Assembly: GCF_018390535.1 (NCBI RefSeq)
Contig: NZ_JAHBBW010000004.1
Coordinates: 186,001-250,000 of the forward strand
Length of the DNA stretch: 64,000 bases
Source of the DNA: Bacteroides propionicigenes
GTDB taxonomy: Bacteria > Bacteroidota > Bacteroidia > Bacteroidales > Bacteroidaceae
Reading direction: 5' to 3'
Shown here: piece after piece, positions 7,854 through 16,223 of the stretch
How the letters are laid out: every line of letters begins with the position of its first letter
How positions within the stretch are numbered: the stretch's first letter is position 1
Notes under the pieces: model-generated
Seen by the model: the letters and a program-made list of their open reading frames with translations, nothing else
Told to the model about the DNA's origin: nothing
Database searches by the model: none
Position numbers and translations under genes: made by a program

Positions 7854-9203
7854 TTACGCCATTTCGGCACGAAGCATATCAAGTCCGGCGCGAACAATAC
7901 GTTGAACTTCGACTTTGGAAGAGCATACAAATTCGCAAAGCGCGAAGTCTTCGGGAGCTACTTCGTAGATACCCAAAGCTTCCATGCGGTCGATATCTCC
8001 TGCAATGATAGCTTTCAACAGATATTCGGGGAAGATGTCCATGGGGAACACACGGTCGTATTCGTTGGACATAATCATATGACGTTCGCCACCCTTGATA
8101 CGGGCATCGATTACATATTCTTTCTTGCCCATCAACCAGCTGAAATAAGAGCGGTTGACACTGAACTGATTGAAACGCGGCATAATCCAACCCAACATTT
8201 CGTGAATTTCATCTCCTTCGGGGATTACGGTCAGCTGACTGTCAAAAGCGCCGAGGAAACCGTTGGGAGAAACCTTCTTACCCGTCAGTACATTACCGCT
8301 GATGTAGCGCAGGTCTTTATCGGTGGTTACGTTACCCTTAAAGACGTTGGTCAGCAATGCACCTACCTGTAGTTTGCAGTATGCAGGTTTCAGCACTTCG
8401 CTGCCTGTCACGGCTACGGTGCGAGTGAGGTCTACGCGACCGGTGTTCATCAAACGCCCGATAAAGAGTACGGCTTCCGCGCCGATAGTCCATACTGTCT
8501 CACCTTTCACTACGGGAGAGATGTGATTGATTTGCACCCCTACGTTACCTGCCGGATTAGGTCCGTCAAATGCAGTGACGGTAACGTTCTTTGCCTGCAC
8601 GAGTGCGGCTGCCTTTTGTTTTACACTGATGTTCAAATAGGTCTTCGCCATTCGGGCCAAAGCGTCAAGTCCTGTCTGGAAGTTTGTCTCTTCGCCTTTC
8701 AAAGCGAATTCGAAATCGGGAGCCAACGGATTGCTGTCGAAAGCTGAAATGAAAATAGCTTTCGGAGTTACCGTCGGATCAGCAATTACATCGTACGGAC
8801 GTTGGCGGATAAAAGCGAACATACCGGCTTGCAACAATGCTTCCTTTACTTCCTGTGCGCTCATCTTGGACGGATCCATCTTGCCGAACTCCTCGTAATC
8901 CTGCTCAGCGGCAGCTTCTACCACGATGTTCAGCACCTTACGACGTGCACCGCGTTCCACGCTTGTCACTACGCCGCTTACGGGCGAAACAAATTTCAAT
9001 TCAGGATGATTCTTGTCGATAAACAAGGGTCCCCCGGCCATTACATACTCCTGTTCTTTCACCACCACTTTCGGAGTGATACCTGTAAAATCATCGGGAA
9101 CCAACGAGTAGAATCCCGGCTCTTTTACAGACATAAGCTCTTCGGCAGCTTTGCCTTTCAGGTTGATGTCAAGGCCTTTGCGTAACTTAATTACATTTGC
9201 CAT
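7854..9203 (-). CDS. nqrA: Na+-translocating NADH:quinone reductase, subunit A
   Basis: A 449-residue cytoplasmic subunit of Na+-NQR without membrane segments, related to RnfC but lacking its 4Fe-4S motifs. It begins MANVIKLRKGLDINLKGKA and has VVEAAAEQDYEEFG and the C-terminal DFALCEFVCSSKVEVQ, all typical of NqrA. I chose the ATG at 9203; a 24-residue upstream extension is out of keeping with the family and overlaps the promoter. It is the first gene of nqrABCDEF. All six subunits are present and full length, so this is the Na+ pump rather than the Rnf complex. Confidence 0.97.
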   Translation of the reverse strand: MANVIKLRKGLDINLKGKAAEELMSVKEPGFYSLVPDDFTGITPKVVVKEQEYVMAGGPLFIDKNHPELKFVSPVSGVVTSVERGARRKVLNIVVEAAAEQDYEEFGKMDPSKMSAQEVKEALLQAGMFAFIRQRPYDVIADPTVTPKAIFISAFDSNPLAPDFEFALKGEETNFQTGLDALARMAKTYLNISVKQKAAALVQAKNVTVTAFDGPNPAGNVGVQINHISPVVKGETVWTIGAEAVLFIGRLMNTGRVDLTRTVAVTGSEVLKPAYCKLQVGALLTNVFKGNVTTDKDLRYISGNVLTGKKVSPNGFLGAFDSQLTVIPEGDEIHEMLGWIMPRFNQFSVNRSYFSWLMGKKEYVIDARIKGGERHMIMSNEYDRVFPMDIFPEYLLKAIIAGDIDRMEALGIYEVAPEDFALCEFVCSSKVEVQRIVRAGLDMLRAEMA

Positions 9204-9240
9204 GCGTTTATATAAAATAATGGTTTCATTAATTTGCCCG

Positions 9241-9248
9241 CAAAAGTA
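9241..9248 (-). promoter_or_regulatory. Candidate -7 box of the nqr operon
   Basis: TACTTTTG on the minus strand, a perfect TAnnTTTG, 37 bp before nqrA. The nearest upstream TTTG (9276-9273) is 24 bp away, longer than the usual 19-21. Confidence 0.5.
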
Positions 9249-9280
9249 GCAAAAAAGAATGTGAATAAAGAGCAAAAAAG

Positions 9281-9314
9281 AAAGGAATTACGGAGAAATT
9301 TCCGTAATTCCTTT
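9281..9314 (-). terminator. Terminator of the C1 peptidase gene
   Basis: Perfect 14-bp arms (9281-9294 AAAGGAATTACGGA; 9301-9314) around a 6-base loop. On the minus strand it is followed by CTTTTTTGC, so it ends the transcript of the peptidase gene 33 bp upstream. Confidence 0.9.
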
Positions 9315-9346
9315 CGTTAACGAACACGAAGAGAAATTCCTACCTT

Positions 9347-10747
9347 TTATTCCTCTTCCGCAAACATCGGGTCCCATGCAGGCAAACGGACAGGCTTTTG
9401 TTTGAAAAGTTCCATTATTTTGGCTGGTACGTATTTGGTCTCCACTACCAAACGGAACATATATTCATTGAACCAGTCGTCCGTCATAATAAGGTGACCT
9501 TTGTATCCGCTGTCAGCACCCCAGCTATTTTCAACCATCCATTTGACAGGTTTCCCTCCTTTATCCAAGTCTACTGCCATTAGGGTCATGGCGTGGGAAG
9601 AGCCGCTGGAGAAGGTTTGAATACGTTGCTTCTTGTCCATTCCGAAAGTTGTGCCCATGAGCGACTCGTAGTCATAGTTTTTCACATCAAGCAAACCACG
9701 TTCAGAGTTCAGAAACTTACCGACATCGCAAGAGAAATACATCATGGTACTATCTTTCAATGAGGCGATAGCCATTTGCTTGATATCCTCTACGGGCAGA
9801 TTGACATAAGTCCAGTTCTTGCCGTCATAGCGATGGCGGTCGTAGTCTATTTCATAACATTTGTAATACTCACGACTGGGGTCATTCATCAGCATCACAT
9901 AATTAGTAAGCAATTGTTTATCGCCGTACTTCTCAAGGAAAGACATCGGAGTGTGATGCTCTGTTTCCACCGGATTGCCTTTAACGTCGGTACGCACGTA
10001 GTCGAACTCCGTAGGCGGAACACCTAAATTCAGCACCAGCATACGGTAGATAGTACCAAGCATAGCTGTTTTCTCTTTCTCCAAAGCAGCAGGCTTGACA
10101 CCTTTGGCAGCAAGGTCGCGGAGTTGGAGGGCATACTCTTTCAGTTTCAAAGTGATAAGATTGGCCATACGGGCTGTATTCTCGCTACTGTTGGTTTCCG
10201 GCATGGCACACTTGGGTACAAGACCGTACTTAGAAACAATATCCGCCACTCCGGTGAATGTGCCTCCATCGCTTAGCGGGTGTTTCAGAAGCCATTCTAC
10301 GGTTTGGTCTTCCAGCGGGCTCTCGGCGGTATCGATAATACCTTGCAGAAAAAGATTGGATTTTTCCAACTGGTCCCAGAAGAAAGGATATATCTCCGAA
10401 AACTCGAATGATTGGAACCCATATTGTGCAAGAGTCTTGGCACGCATTACATTCAGCCCTGTAAAGAGCCAACAACGACCGGAGGACTTTTGGTCGGTAA
10501 TGCCTTTGGAGTCTACCTTAATAGAGAAATGAGTGTCCATGCCCTGCATATTCTCTTGGTTGAGCGCCAATTTACGGATGTCGTTATTGCCAATGGCATT
10601 GCGTAGTGCCTTGTCGGAAGCCGTTCCTCGATAACTCTGCTGGATTTGGTTGAGCATAGCGGGGCTTATCCCACCTTTGCCATCCTGCGCCTGCAGTGAT
10701 AGCAGTGCAGTGCTGAAAACAATTACAGATAAAATACGTTTATTCAT
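9347..10747 (-). CDS. Secreted C1 family aminopeptidase (bleomycin hydrolase/PepC type)
   Basis: A 466-residue papain-like cysteine peptidase of the C1B (bleomycin hydrolase, PepC) family. Active-site residues are visible: Gln86 and Cys92 in QKSSGRCWLF, His385 in SSGSSHAMTL and Asn407 in VENSWG. Family members are self-compartmentalised aminopeptidases. Unlike E. coli or lactococcal relatives it has a clear signal peptide (residues 1-20, ending SLQA), so it acts in the periplasm or outside, as is usual for Bacteroides copies. A -7-like TACATTTG lies at 10824-10831 on the minus strand, and two AGTGTC words 21 bp apart (10831, 10852) sit beside it. The gene stands alone, with its own terminator. 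Confidence 0.92.
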   Translation of the reverse strand: MNKRILSVIVFSTALLSLQAQDGKGGISPAMLNQIQQSYRGTASDKALRNAIGNNDIRKLALNQENMQGMDTHFSIKVDSKGITDQKSSGRCWLFTGLNVMRAKTLAQYGFQSFEFSEIYPFFWDQLEKSNLFLQGIIDTAESPLEDQTVEWLLKHPLSDGGTFTGVADIVSKYGLVPKCAMPETNSSENTARMANLITLKLKEYALQLRDLAAKGVKPAALEKEKTAMLGTIYRMLVLNLGVPPTEFDYVRTDVKGNPVETEHHTPMSFLEKYGDKQLLTNYVMLMNDPSREYYKCYEIDYDRHRYDGKNWTYVNLPVEDIKQMAIASLKDSTMMYFSCDVGKFLNSERGLLDVKNYDYESLMGTTFGMDKKQRIQTFSSGSSHAMTLMAVDLDKGGKPVKWMVENSWGADSGYKGHLIMTDDWFNEYMFRLVVETKYVPAKIMELFKQKPVRLPAWDPMFAEEE

Positions 10748-10935
10748 TTTAAAATATATGTTATGTTAATCAATATATACGTTTTGCTTCGGGAATTTCA
10801 TTCCGTATAGAATCATAAAAGAGCAAATGTAGTGTCTTTTTTGATAATTTTAGTGTCCTCTTTTAGATTTATTATCTATTCTTCTCAAAACCAATTCAAA
10901 TAAATTAGTTTTCTTTGCAACCACATTCGTACAAT

Positions 10936-12138
10936 ATGAAAAGATATATACTGAGTATATTTACTCTGCTGCTGGTAATTACGACTGTTTCAGCACAAGA
11001 AACAAGCATTACGACGGCCAACGACACTACTCCCGTATTGACCAAAAAGGAACTGCGCAAACAAAGGGTGGCTCGCAGAAACTTCCACTATAATATATTA
11101 GGTGGTCCAAGCTATACACCCGATTTCGGCGCACTGATAGGCGGAAGTGCGTTAATGACTTTCCGCATGAACCCCAGTGACACTACACAGCTACGCTCGG
11201 TACTGCCTATGTCCATAGCCTATATGTTCAAAGGTGGCGTTAATATAATGGTAAAACCGCAACTTTTCTTCAAAGGCGACCGCTTTCGTATCTTCGGAAA
11301 ATTCGTTTATAAAAATACGGAAGACAACTTCTACGGTGTAGGTTACAATACGAATAAGAATTATGTCCGTAGTGACAGTACCAGTAAATATCGTTACAGT
11401 GGCATACAAATCAATCCTTGGTTTCTGTTCCGCTTGGGCCAAAGCAACGTCTTTGCCGGTCCGCAGGTAGACATCAACTACGACAAAATAACCGAACCCG
11501 CCAAGTACCTCATCGAAGAACCCGATTACATAGCAGCCGGTGGTACGGCCAACGGCTACAAAAACTTCAACTCCGGCCTGGGCTTCCTCTTGACATACGA
11601 CAGCCGAGACATTCCCGCCAATGCCTACAAAGGCATATACTTGGATTTCCGAGGTATGATGTACAGCAAAGCTTTCGGCAGTGATAATAATTTCTACCGT
11701 TTGGAATTGGATTACCGCCAATACAAATCCGTAGGCCACCGCAAAGTGTTCGCATGGACTGCGCAAACCAAAAATGTATTCGGCAACGTCCCCCTCACCC
11801 AATATTCACTGACCGGTACGCCCTTCGACCTGCGAGGCTACTATATGGGACAATACCGTGACAAATCCTCACACGTGGTCATGGCTGAATACCGCCAAAT
11901 GATAAACACCGACCGCAGTAACTGGATAAAGCGTATGTTGCACCATATCGGATTCGTAGCATGGACAGGATGCGGATTCATGGGGCCCACCATGGGCAAG
12001 ATTGAAGGTGTGCTGCCCAACTATGGCATAGGGCTGCGCATCGAAGTGCAGCCACGTATGAATGTGCGTCTGGACTTGGGCAAAAATACAGTAAATAAGC
12101 AAACGCTGTTCTACTTCAACATGACAGAAGCGTTTTGA
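10936..12138 (+). CDS. Outer-membrane beta-barrel protein, BamA/TamA surface-antigen type
   Basis: A 400-residue exported protein: signal peptide of about 20 residues ending VSA-QET, then a sequence rich in alternating aromatic and polar residues that ends in phenylalanine (MTEAF), as outer-membrane barrels do. The segment YSLTGTPFDLRGYYMGQYRDKS resembles the conserved RGY turn of Omp85-family barrels. There is no room for POTRA domains, so it is a barrel-only relative rather than BamA itself. I chose the ATG at 10936, which gives the signal peptide; an upstream in-frame start would add seven residues. Substrate and partners are unknown. It is divergent from the C1 peptidase gene, and the glycosyltransferase that follows has its own promoter. 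Confidence 0.75.
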   Translation: MKRYILSIFTLLLVITTVSAQETSITTANDTTPVLTKKELRKQRVARRNFHYNILGGPSYTPDFGALIGGSALMTFRMNPSDTTQLRSVLPMSIAYMFKGGVNIMVKPQLFFKGDRFRIFGKFVYKNTEDNFYGVGYNTNKNYVRSDSTSKYRYSGIQINPWFLFRLGQSNVFAGPQVDINYDKITEPAKYLIEEPDYIAAGGTANGYKNFNSGLGFLLTYDSRDIPANAYKGIYLDFRGMMYSKAFGSDNNFYRLELDYRQYKSVGHRKVFAWTAQTKNVFGNVPLTQYSLTGTPFDLRGYYMGQYRDKSSHVVMAEYRQMINTDRSNWIKRMLHHIGFVAWTGCGFMGPTMGKIEGVLPNYGIGLRIEVQPRMNVRLDLGKNTVNKQTLFYFNMTEAF

Positions 12139-12162
12139 GTAGTTAATAAATTCCTCTTTTTC

Positions 12163-12194
12163 CTTGCACCTCCAAAAGATTATCTATATTTTTG
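12163..12194 (+). promoter_or_regulatory. Candidate promoter of the glycosyltransferase-kinase pair
   Basis: CTTG (12163-12166), 20 bp, TATTTTTG (12187-12194), matching the Bacteroides pattern apart from C for T at -33. It gives a leader of roughly 43 bases. Confidence 0.5.
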
Positions 12195-12224
12195 GGCATT
12201 AATCCCGAACCCCTGACATAGAAA

Positions 12225-12240
12225 TATTAGAAATCTAATA
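12225..12240 (+). promoter_or_regulatory. Dyad next to the glycosyltransferase start codon
   Basis: TATTAGA-AA-TCTAATA lies three bases before the ATG at 12244 and covers the place where a ribosome binding site would be. It could act as an RNA hairpin or as an operator. The arms are perfect but AT-rich, so the RNA form would be weak. Confidence 0.35.
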
Positions 12241-12243
12241 CGG

Positions 12244-13434
12244 ATGAAGACTTGCATTATTATCTTTTGGATAAGTTTATTCATTGTATTCTATACCTAT
12301 ATAGGGTATGGAATGATTCTTTATATCTTGGTCAAGCTAAAGGAATGTTTTCGTAAAACGATTATCCCGCCCCTGCCGGCAGATGACTTGCTTCCCGAAC
12401 TGACCCTGTTCATTGCCGCCTACAACGAAGAAGATGTCGTAGACGAGAAAATGCGTAACTGCCTTGCTTTGGACTATCCGGCAAACAAGCTGCACATACT
12501 TTGGGTGACGGACGGAAGCGACGACCACACCAACGAACATCTCTCACATTGGCCGCAAGCCACCGTGCTTCATCAACCCCAACGGCAAGGAAAAACCGCT
12601 GCGCTGAACCGTGGTATCCACTTCGTCAACACACCGCTTGTAGTATTCACCGACGCCAACACGCACCTCAACCGCGAAGCGTTACGCGAGATTGTACACG
12701 CATTCACCAATCCCCAAGTGGGTTGTGTAGCCGGAGAAAAGCGTATTGCCGTACAAACCAAAGACAATGCCGCATCCGGCGGTGAAGGCCTTTACTGGAA
12801 ATACGAATCCACCCTCAAAAAACTCGATTCCCGCCTTTACTCGGCAGTAGGAGCTGCCGGAGAACTGTTTGCCATTCGCCGTGAACTGTTCGAGGAGATG
12901 CCTGCAGATACGCTACTGGATGACTTCATCCTCTCCCTGCACATCGTGATGCGTGGATATACCATCGCCTATTGCGCCAATGCCTATGCCACAGAAAACG
13001 GTTCGGCAGATATGCACGAAGAAGAAAAACGGAAAGTACGTATCGCTGCCGGAGGACTGCAATCCATATGGCGTCTGCGCGCATTGCTCAATCCGCTACG
13101 CTACGGTGTATTTTGTTTTCAATATATTTCCCACCGCGTACTGCGTTGGTCTCTTGCTCCTATTTTATTGTTTTTATTACTCCCTCTCAATACGATTCTT
13201 ATTTTTACGACAGATTCCCCCCTACTCTATGCCACTATCTGGCTGCTGCAAACGCTGTTCTACCTCATGGCAAGCTGGGGCTATTACCTGTCAAAAAAAC
13301 ATATAAAAAATAAGATACTCTTTGTTCCTTATTATTTCCTTTTCATGAATGTCAATGTTATCCGTGGCTTCAACTACCTGCGCAAACGCCGGGGGCAAGC
13401 TGGCGGTGCCTGGGAAAAAGCACGAAGGGCATAA
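12244..13434 (+). CDS. Family 2 glycosyltransferase, membrane-bound
   Basis: A 396-residue inverting GT2 enzyme of the processive (cellulose/hyaluronan synthase-like) kind. An N-terminal membrane segment (about residues 5-30) is followed by the catalytic domain: FIAAYNEEDVV (57-66), VTDGSDD (88-94), a TDAN acidic motif near residue 137, LDDF near residue 218 in place of the usual ED base, and HRVLRW in the position of QxxRW. Two or three more membrane helices follow (about 298-365). The sugar donor and product cannot be told. It ends 12 bp before the hybrid histidine kinase, so the two are probably one transcript. Confidence 0.88.
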   Translation: MKTCIIIFWISLFIVFYTYIGYGMILYILVKLKECFRKTIIPPLPADDLLPELTLFIAAYNEEDVVDEKMRNCLALDYPANKLHILWVTDGSDDHTNEHLSHWPQATVLHQPQRQGKTAALNRGIHFVNTPLVVFTDANTHLNREALREIVHAFTNPQVGCVAGEKRIAVQTKDNAASGGEGLYWKYESTLKKLDSRLYSAVGAAGELFAIRRELFEEMPADTLLDDFILSLHIVMRGYTIAYCANAYATENGSADMHEEEKRKVRIAAGGLQSIWRLRALLNPLRYGVFCFQYISHRVLRWSLAPILLFLLLPLNTILIFTTDSPLLYATIWLLQTLFYLMASWGYYLSKKHIKNKILFVPYYFLFMNVNVIRGFNYLRKRRGQAGGAWEKARRA

Positions 13435-13446
13435 AACAAGAGAACT

Positions 13447-16140
13447 ATGAAAAACATCCTAAAAAACGCAGAGAATGCCGAAAAGCTGTTGAAACTGACA
13501 TCAGACACCATGATCTTACTGGACAAAAACGGCATCTGCGTGGACATCGCAGTGTACAACGTCGATCTATGGTTTCTGAAAGAAGACCGGTTACAAGGTA
13601 AGAATATCCTCCAATTATTGCCGCCTTCCACCTATCGGCAGGTCCGCCCTGAATTCGAGAAGGTACTTGTACACAGAAAAATATCCATTCAGAATTATGA
13701 ACTGACTATCGGCGACAAAACCTACTTCTTCAAGTGTATCATGCGCCCCTACGAAGATATGGTGCTCTGCCAATACCGTGATATCACAGAACGAAGCCAG
13801 CGCAAACTGAAACTGGAGAAGAATAACTACGAACTCAACGAAATACAGAAAGCCGCCCTTATCGGAAGGTGGCGATACGACTCCAACAAAACCAGCTTTG
13901 GCTACTCTGGACACAGCGGAGTGATGTGTACGGAAGAAAAGCAGGAGATACAACTTGGAGAATATATGGAATACGTCCTGCCCGAAGACCGTGACGTATT
14001 CGGCAAGTGGCTGATACGAAACCTACAAGGGAACCTCGAAGAAAGCGTGGAATATCGTATTCACTATCAAAAACAAGTATACTATATCCGCCTGAAAACT
14101 TTCTCACGTGAAATACACAAAAATGGAAGCACTATATTGGAAGGCTATATACAAAACATTACCGATATACAGCAACGACGCAATGACATCAATTTACTGA
14201 CACATGCCATCAACAACTCTGCGGAAGACATATTTGCCGCTCACGAGGACGGTATGCTCGTTTTTGCCAATCGCCGTTTCAGACAGCATCATAATATCGG
14301 AATAACAGACGACATCACACAGATAAATATCTGTCAGTTGGATGCATATCCTCAAGGTGAAGAAGGGTGGAAAAAAGTCATAGCCTCCGTAAATAAAGGA
14401 GAGGAACATAACGGATTTATTCTTCCAAAGCCCCTGCCTCTGCACCCCGAAGTCCTGGCTATGGAAGGGAATGCCTACTGGGTGACCAGCGACAAGGGAG
14501 AGGACATTCTATGGGCCTTTGGCAGAGACATTACCCTACGCATCAAAAACGAACAGCAAATCAAGCGATTCAGCCAAATCCTGGATAAGACGATTGAAAA
14601 CCTACCTGCCGGCATCGTCGTAAAAGACATTGAAAACGGTTTCAGATACCTATACCGCAACCGCGAATCATACAACCGCAATATCCCCATGAAAGAAGCA
14701 TTGGGCAAGGACGATTTTGACTTCTACCCCCTTGACATTGCACAAGAAAAGAGAAGACAGGACATCGAAATAGCCAGAACCGGAATCGAAAAACACTGGA
14801 TTGCCGAGGAACACGACCAGAACGGCAAGTCCATCTTCTTGGATAAACGAAAGATGCGCATTGACAGCAACGACTTCCCCCCTATCCTATTGAGTATTGA
14901 ATGGGACATCACCGAAATGGAGCGAATGAAGCGCGAACTCCTCGTTGCCAAAGAAAAAGCGGAAACCTCCGACCAATTGAAGTCCGCCTTCCTCGCCAAT
15001 ATGAGCCACGAGATACGTACTCCGCTCAACGCCATTGTAGGATTTTCCAGAATCATCGCCGAAAGCACCGATGCCGAAGAACGAAAAAATTACTACGACA
15101 TTGTGGAAGCCAATAACGAAAGGCTTCTGCAACTGATTAATGAAATTCTGGACCTCTCCAAGATAGAAGCAGGTATGGTAGAATTCACCATCACCCCCGT
15201 CCGTCTGCATCCGCTCTGCAAGGAAATACACGATGCGCTGAAATTCCGCTGCCCGTTGGGAGTGGAGCTCATCTACGAGCCCTCTGAGGAGGATATTGTT
15301 ATCGAAGGAGACAAGAACCGCATTTTCCAAGTAGTATCCAATCTCATTGGCAATGCCTTTAAGTTCACTACAAGCGGTAGTGTCAGCTACGGATATTGCC
15401 GCAAAGGAGACGAAATAGAATTTCACGTTAGCGACACCGGTATAGGCATTGAAGCAGACAAGCTGAGTAAGGTTTTTGAACGTTTTGTCAAGGTGAACAG
15501 TTTTGCACAAGGCACAGGTTTAGGATTATCCATCTGCAAAACCATCATCGAGCGGCTGGGCGGCACTATATCCGTCAGTTCGGAAATGGGAGAAGGGACA
15601 ACTTTCATTTTTACTTTACCCTCACCCACAAAGAAAGAAGAAGTAATGCAAACATCATCCGAGCTACCTGAAAATAATTCCGGTGTATCTGACGCTACGG
15701 AACAGAGAAGTAATCCCTCCGGTTCTGACGCAGAGAGCATAGGAGTACAAGAGCCCGCAACATTAAAAGCTTCCGAAGAACTCAAATCCCCGACCATATT
15801 GGTGGCCGAAGATACAGACAGTAATTACATCCTCGTCAAGGCCATTTTAGGAAAGTCATACCACTTGGAGCGCGCCAAAGACGGCATGGAAGCCATAGCC
15901 ATGTTTGAGGAACTACATCCGGAATTGATTCTAATGGATATGAAAATGCCTAATCTCGGAGGGTTAGATGCCACAAAAATCATTCGTGAGCTTTCGCCCA
16001 AGACACCCATAATCGCCCTCACCGCCTATGCTTACGAACAAGACAAACAAGCGGCCTTTGATGTCGGTTGCAATGAATTCCTCACAAAACCCTATACACA
16101 GGAAAAGCTTAAAGGGCTGATAGAAAAATACTTGAAATAG
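13447..16140 (+). CDS. Hybrid histidine kinase with PAS domains and C-terminal receiver
   Basis: An 897-residue signalling protein. The first 500 residues hold three or four PAS-like modules (for example ILLDKNGICVDIAVYNVDLW near 22 and GIVVKDIENGFRYLYRNRES near 390) and no membrane helix, so it senses something inside the cell. Then come the HisKA domain with the phospho-accepting His521 (NMSHEIRTP), a HATPase domain (DTGIGIEADK, GTGLGLS) and a receiver domain with Asp831 (LILMDMKMP), Thr and Lys (FLTKP). There is no DNA-binding domain and no response regulator nearby, so its output partner is elsewhere. A 12-bp gap links it to the glycosyltransferase, which suggests a link to surface polysaccharide control (inference). 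Confidence 0.93.
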   Translation: MKNILKNAENAEKLLKLTSDTMILLDKNGICVDIAVYNVDLWFLKEDRLQGKNILQLLPPSTYRQVRPEFEKVLVHRKISIQNYELTIGDKTYFFKCIMRPYEDMVLCQYRDITERSQRKLKLEKNNYELNEIQKAALIGRWRYDSNKTSFGYSGHSGVMCTEEKQEIQLGEYMEYVLPEDRDVFGKWLIRNLQGNLEESVEYRIHYQKQVYYIRLKTFSREIHKNGSTILEGYIQNITDIQQRRNDINLLTHAINNSAEDIFAAHEDGMLVFANRRFRQHHNIGITDDITQINICQLDAYPQGEEGWKKVIASVNKGEEHNGFILPKPLPLHPEVLAMEGNAYWVTSDKGEDILWAFGRDITLRIKNEQQIKRFSQILDKTIENLPAGIVVKDIENGFRYLYRNRESYNRNIPMKEALGKDDFDFYPLDIAQEKRRQDIEIARTGIEKHWIAEEHDQNGKSIFLDKRKMRIDSNDFPPILLSIEWDITEMERMKRELLVAKEKAETSDQLKSAFLANMSHEIRTPLNAIVGFSRIIAESTDAEERKNYYDIVEANNERLLQLINEILDLSKIEAGMVEFTITPVRLHPLCKEIHDALKFRCPLGVELIYEPSEEDIVIEGDKNRIFQVVSNLIGNAFKFTTSGSVSYGYCRKGDEIEFHVSDTGIGIEADKLSKVFERFVKVNSFAQGTGLGLSICKTIIERLGGTISVSSEMGEGTTFIFTLPSPTKKEEVMQTSSELPENNSGVSDATEQRSNPSGSDAESIGVQEPATLKASEELKSPTILVAEDTDSNYILVKAILGKSYHLERAKDGMEAIAMFEELHPELILMDMKMPNLGGLDATKIIRELSPKTPIIALTAYAYEQDKQAAFDVGCNEFLTKPYTQEKLKGLIEKYLK

Positions 16141-16149
16141 TGATTTACG

Positions 16150-16214
16150 AGTAGTGGCTAGTGATTAGCAGACTGCGCTATTATGTCGCAAGGTACTAAC
16201 CGCTAACCACTACT
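16150..16214. terminator. Hairpin between convergent kinase and carboxyltransferase genes
   Basis: Arms start AGTAGTGG (16150-16157) and end CCACTACT (16207-16214); the interior TAGTGATTAG and CTAACCGCTAA also pairs with wobbles. TTTTCC follows on the plus strand. It can end the kinase transcript and perhaps the opposing one. It also looks like a member of a dispersed hairpin repeat family. Confidence 0.55.
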
Positions 16215-16223
16215 TTTCCTGTT

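Noticed and set aside
3194..9203. An Rnf complex instead of Na+-NQR
   Set aside because: The first subunit is NqrA without RnfC 4Fe-4S motifs, and NqrF with its 2Fe-2S, FAD and NADH motifs is present; RnfB is absent.
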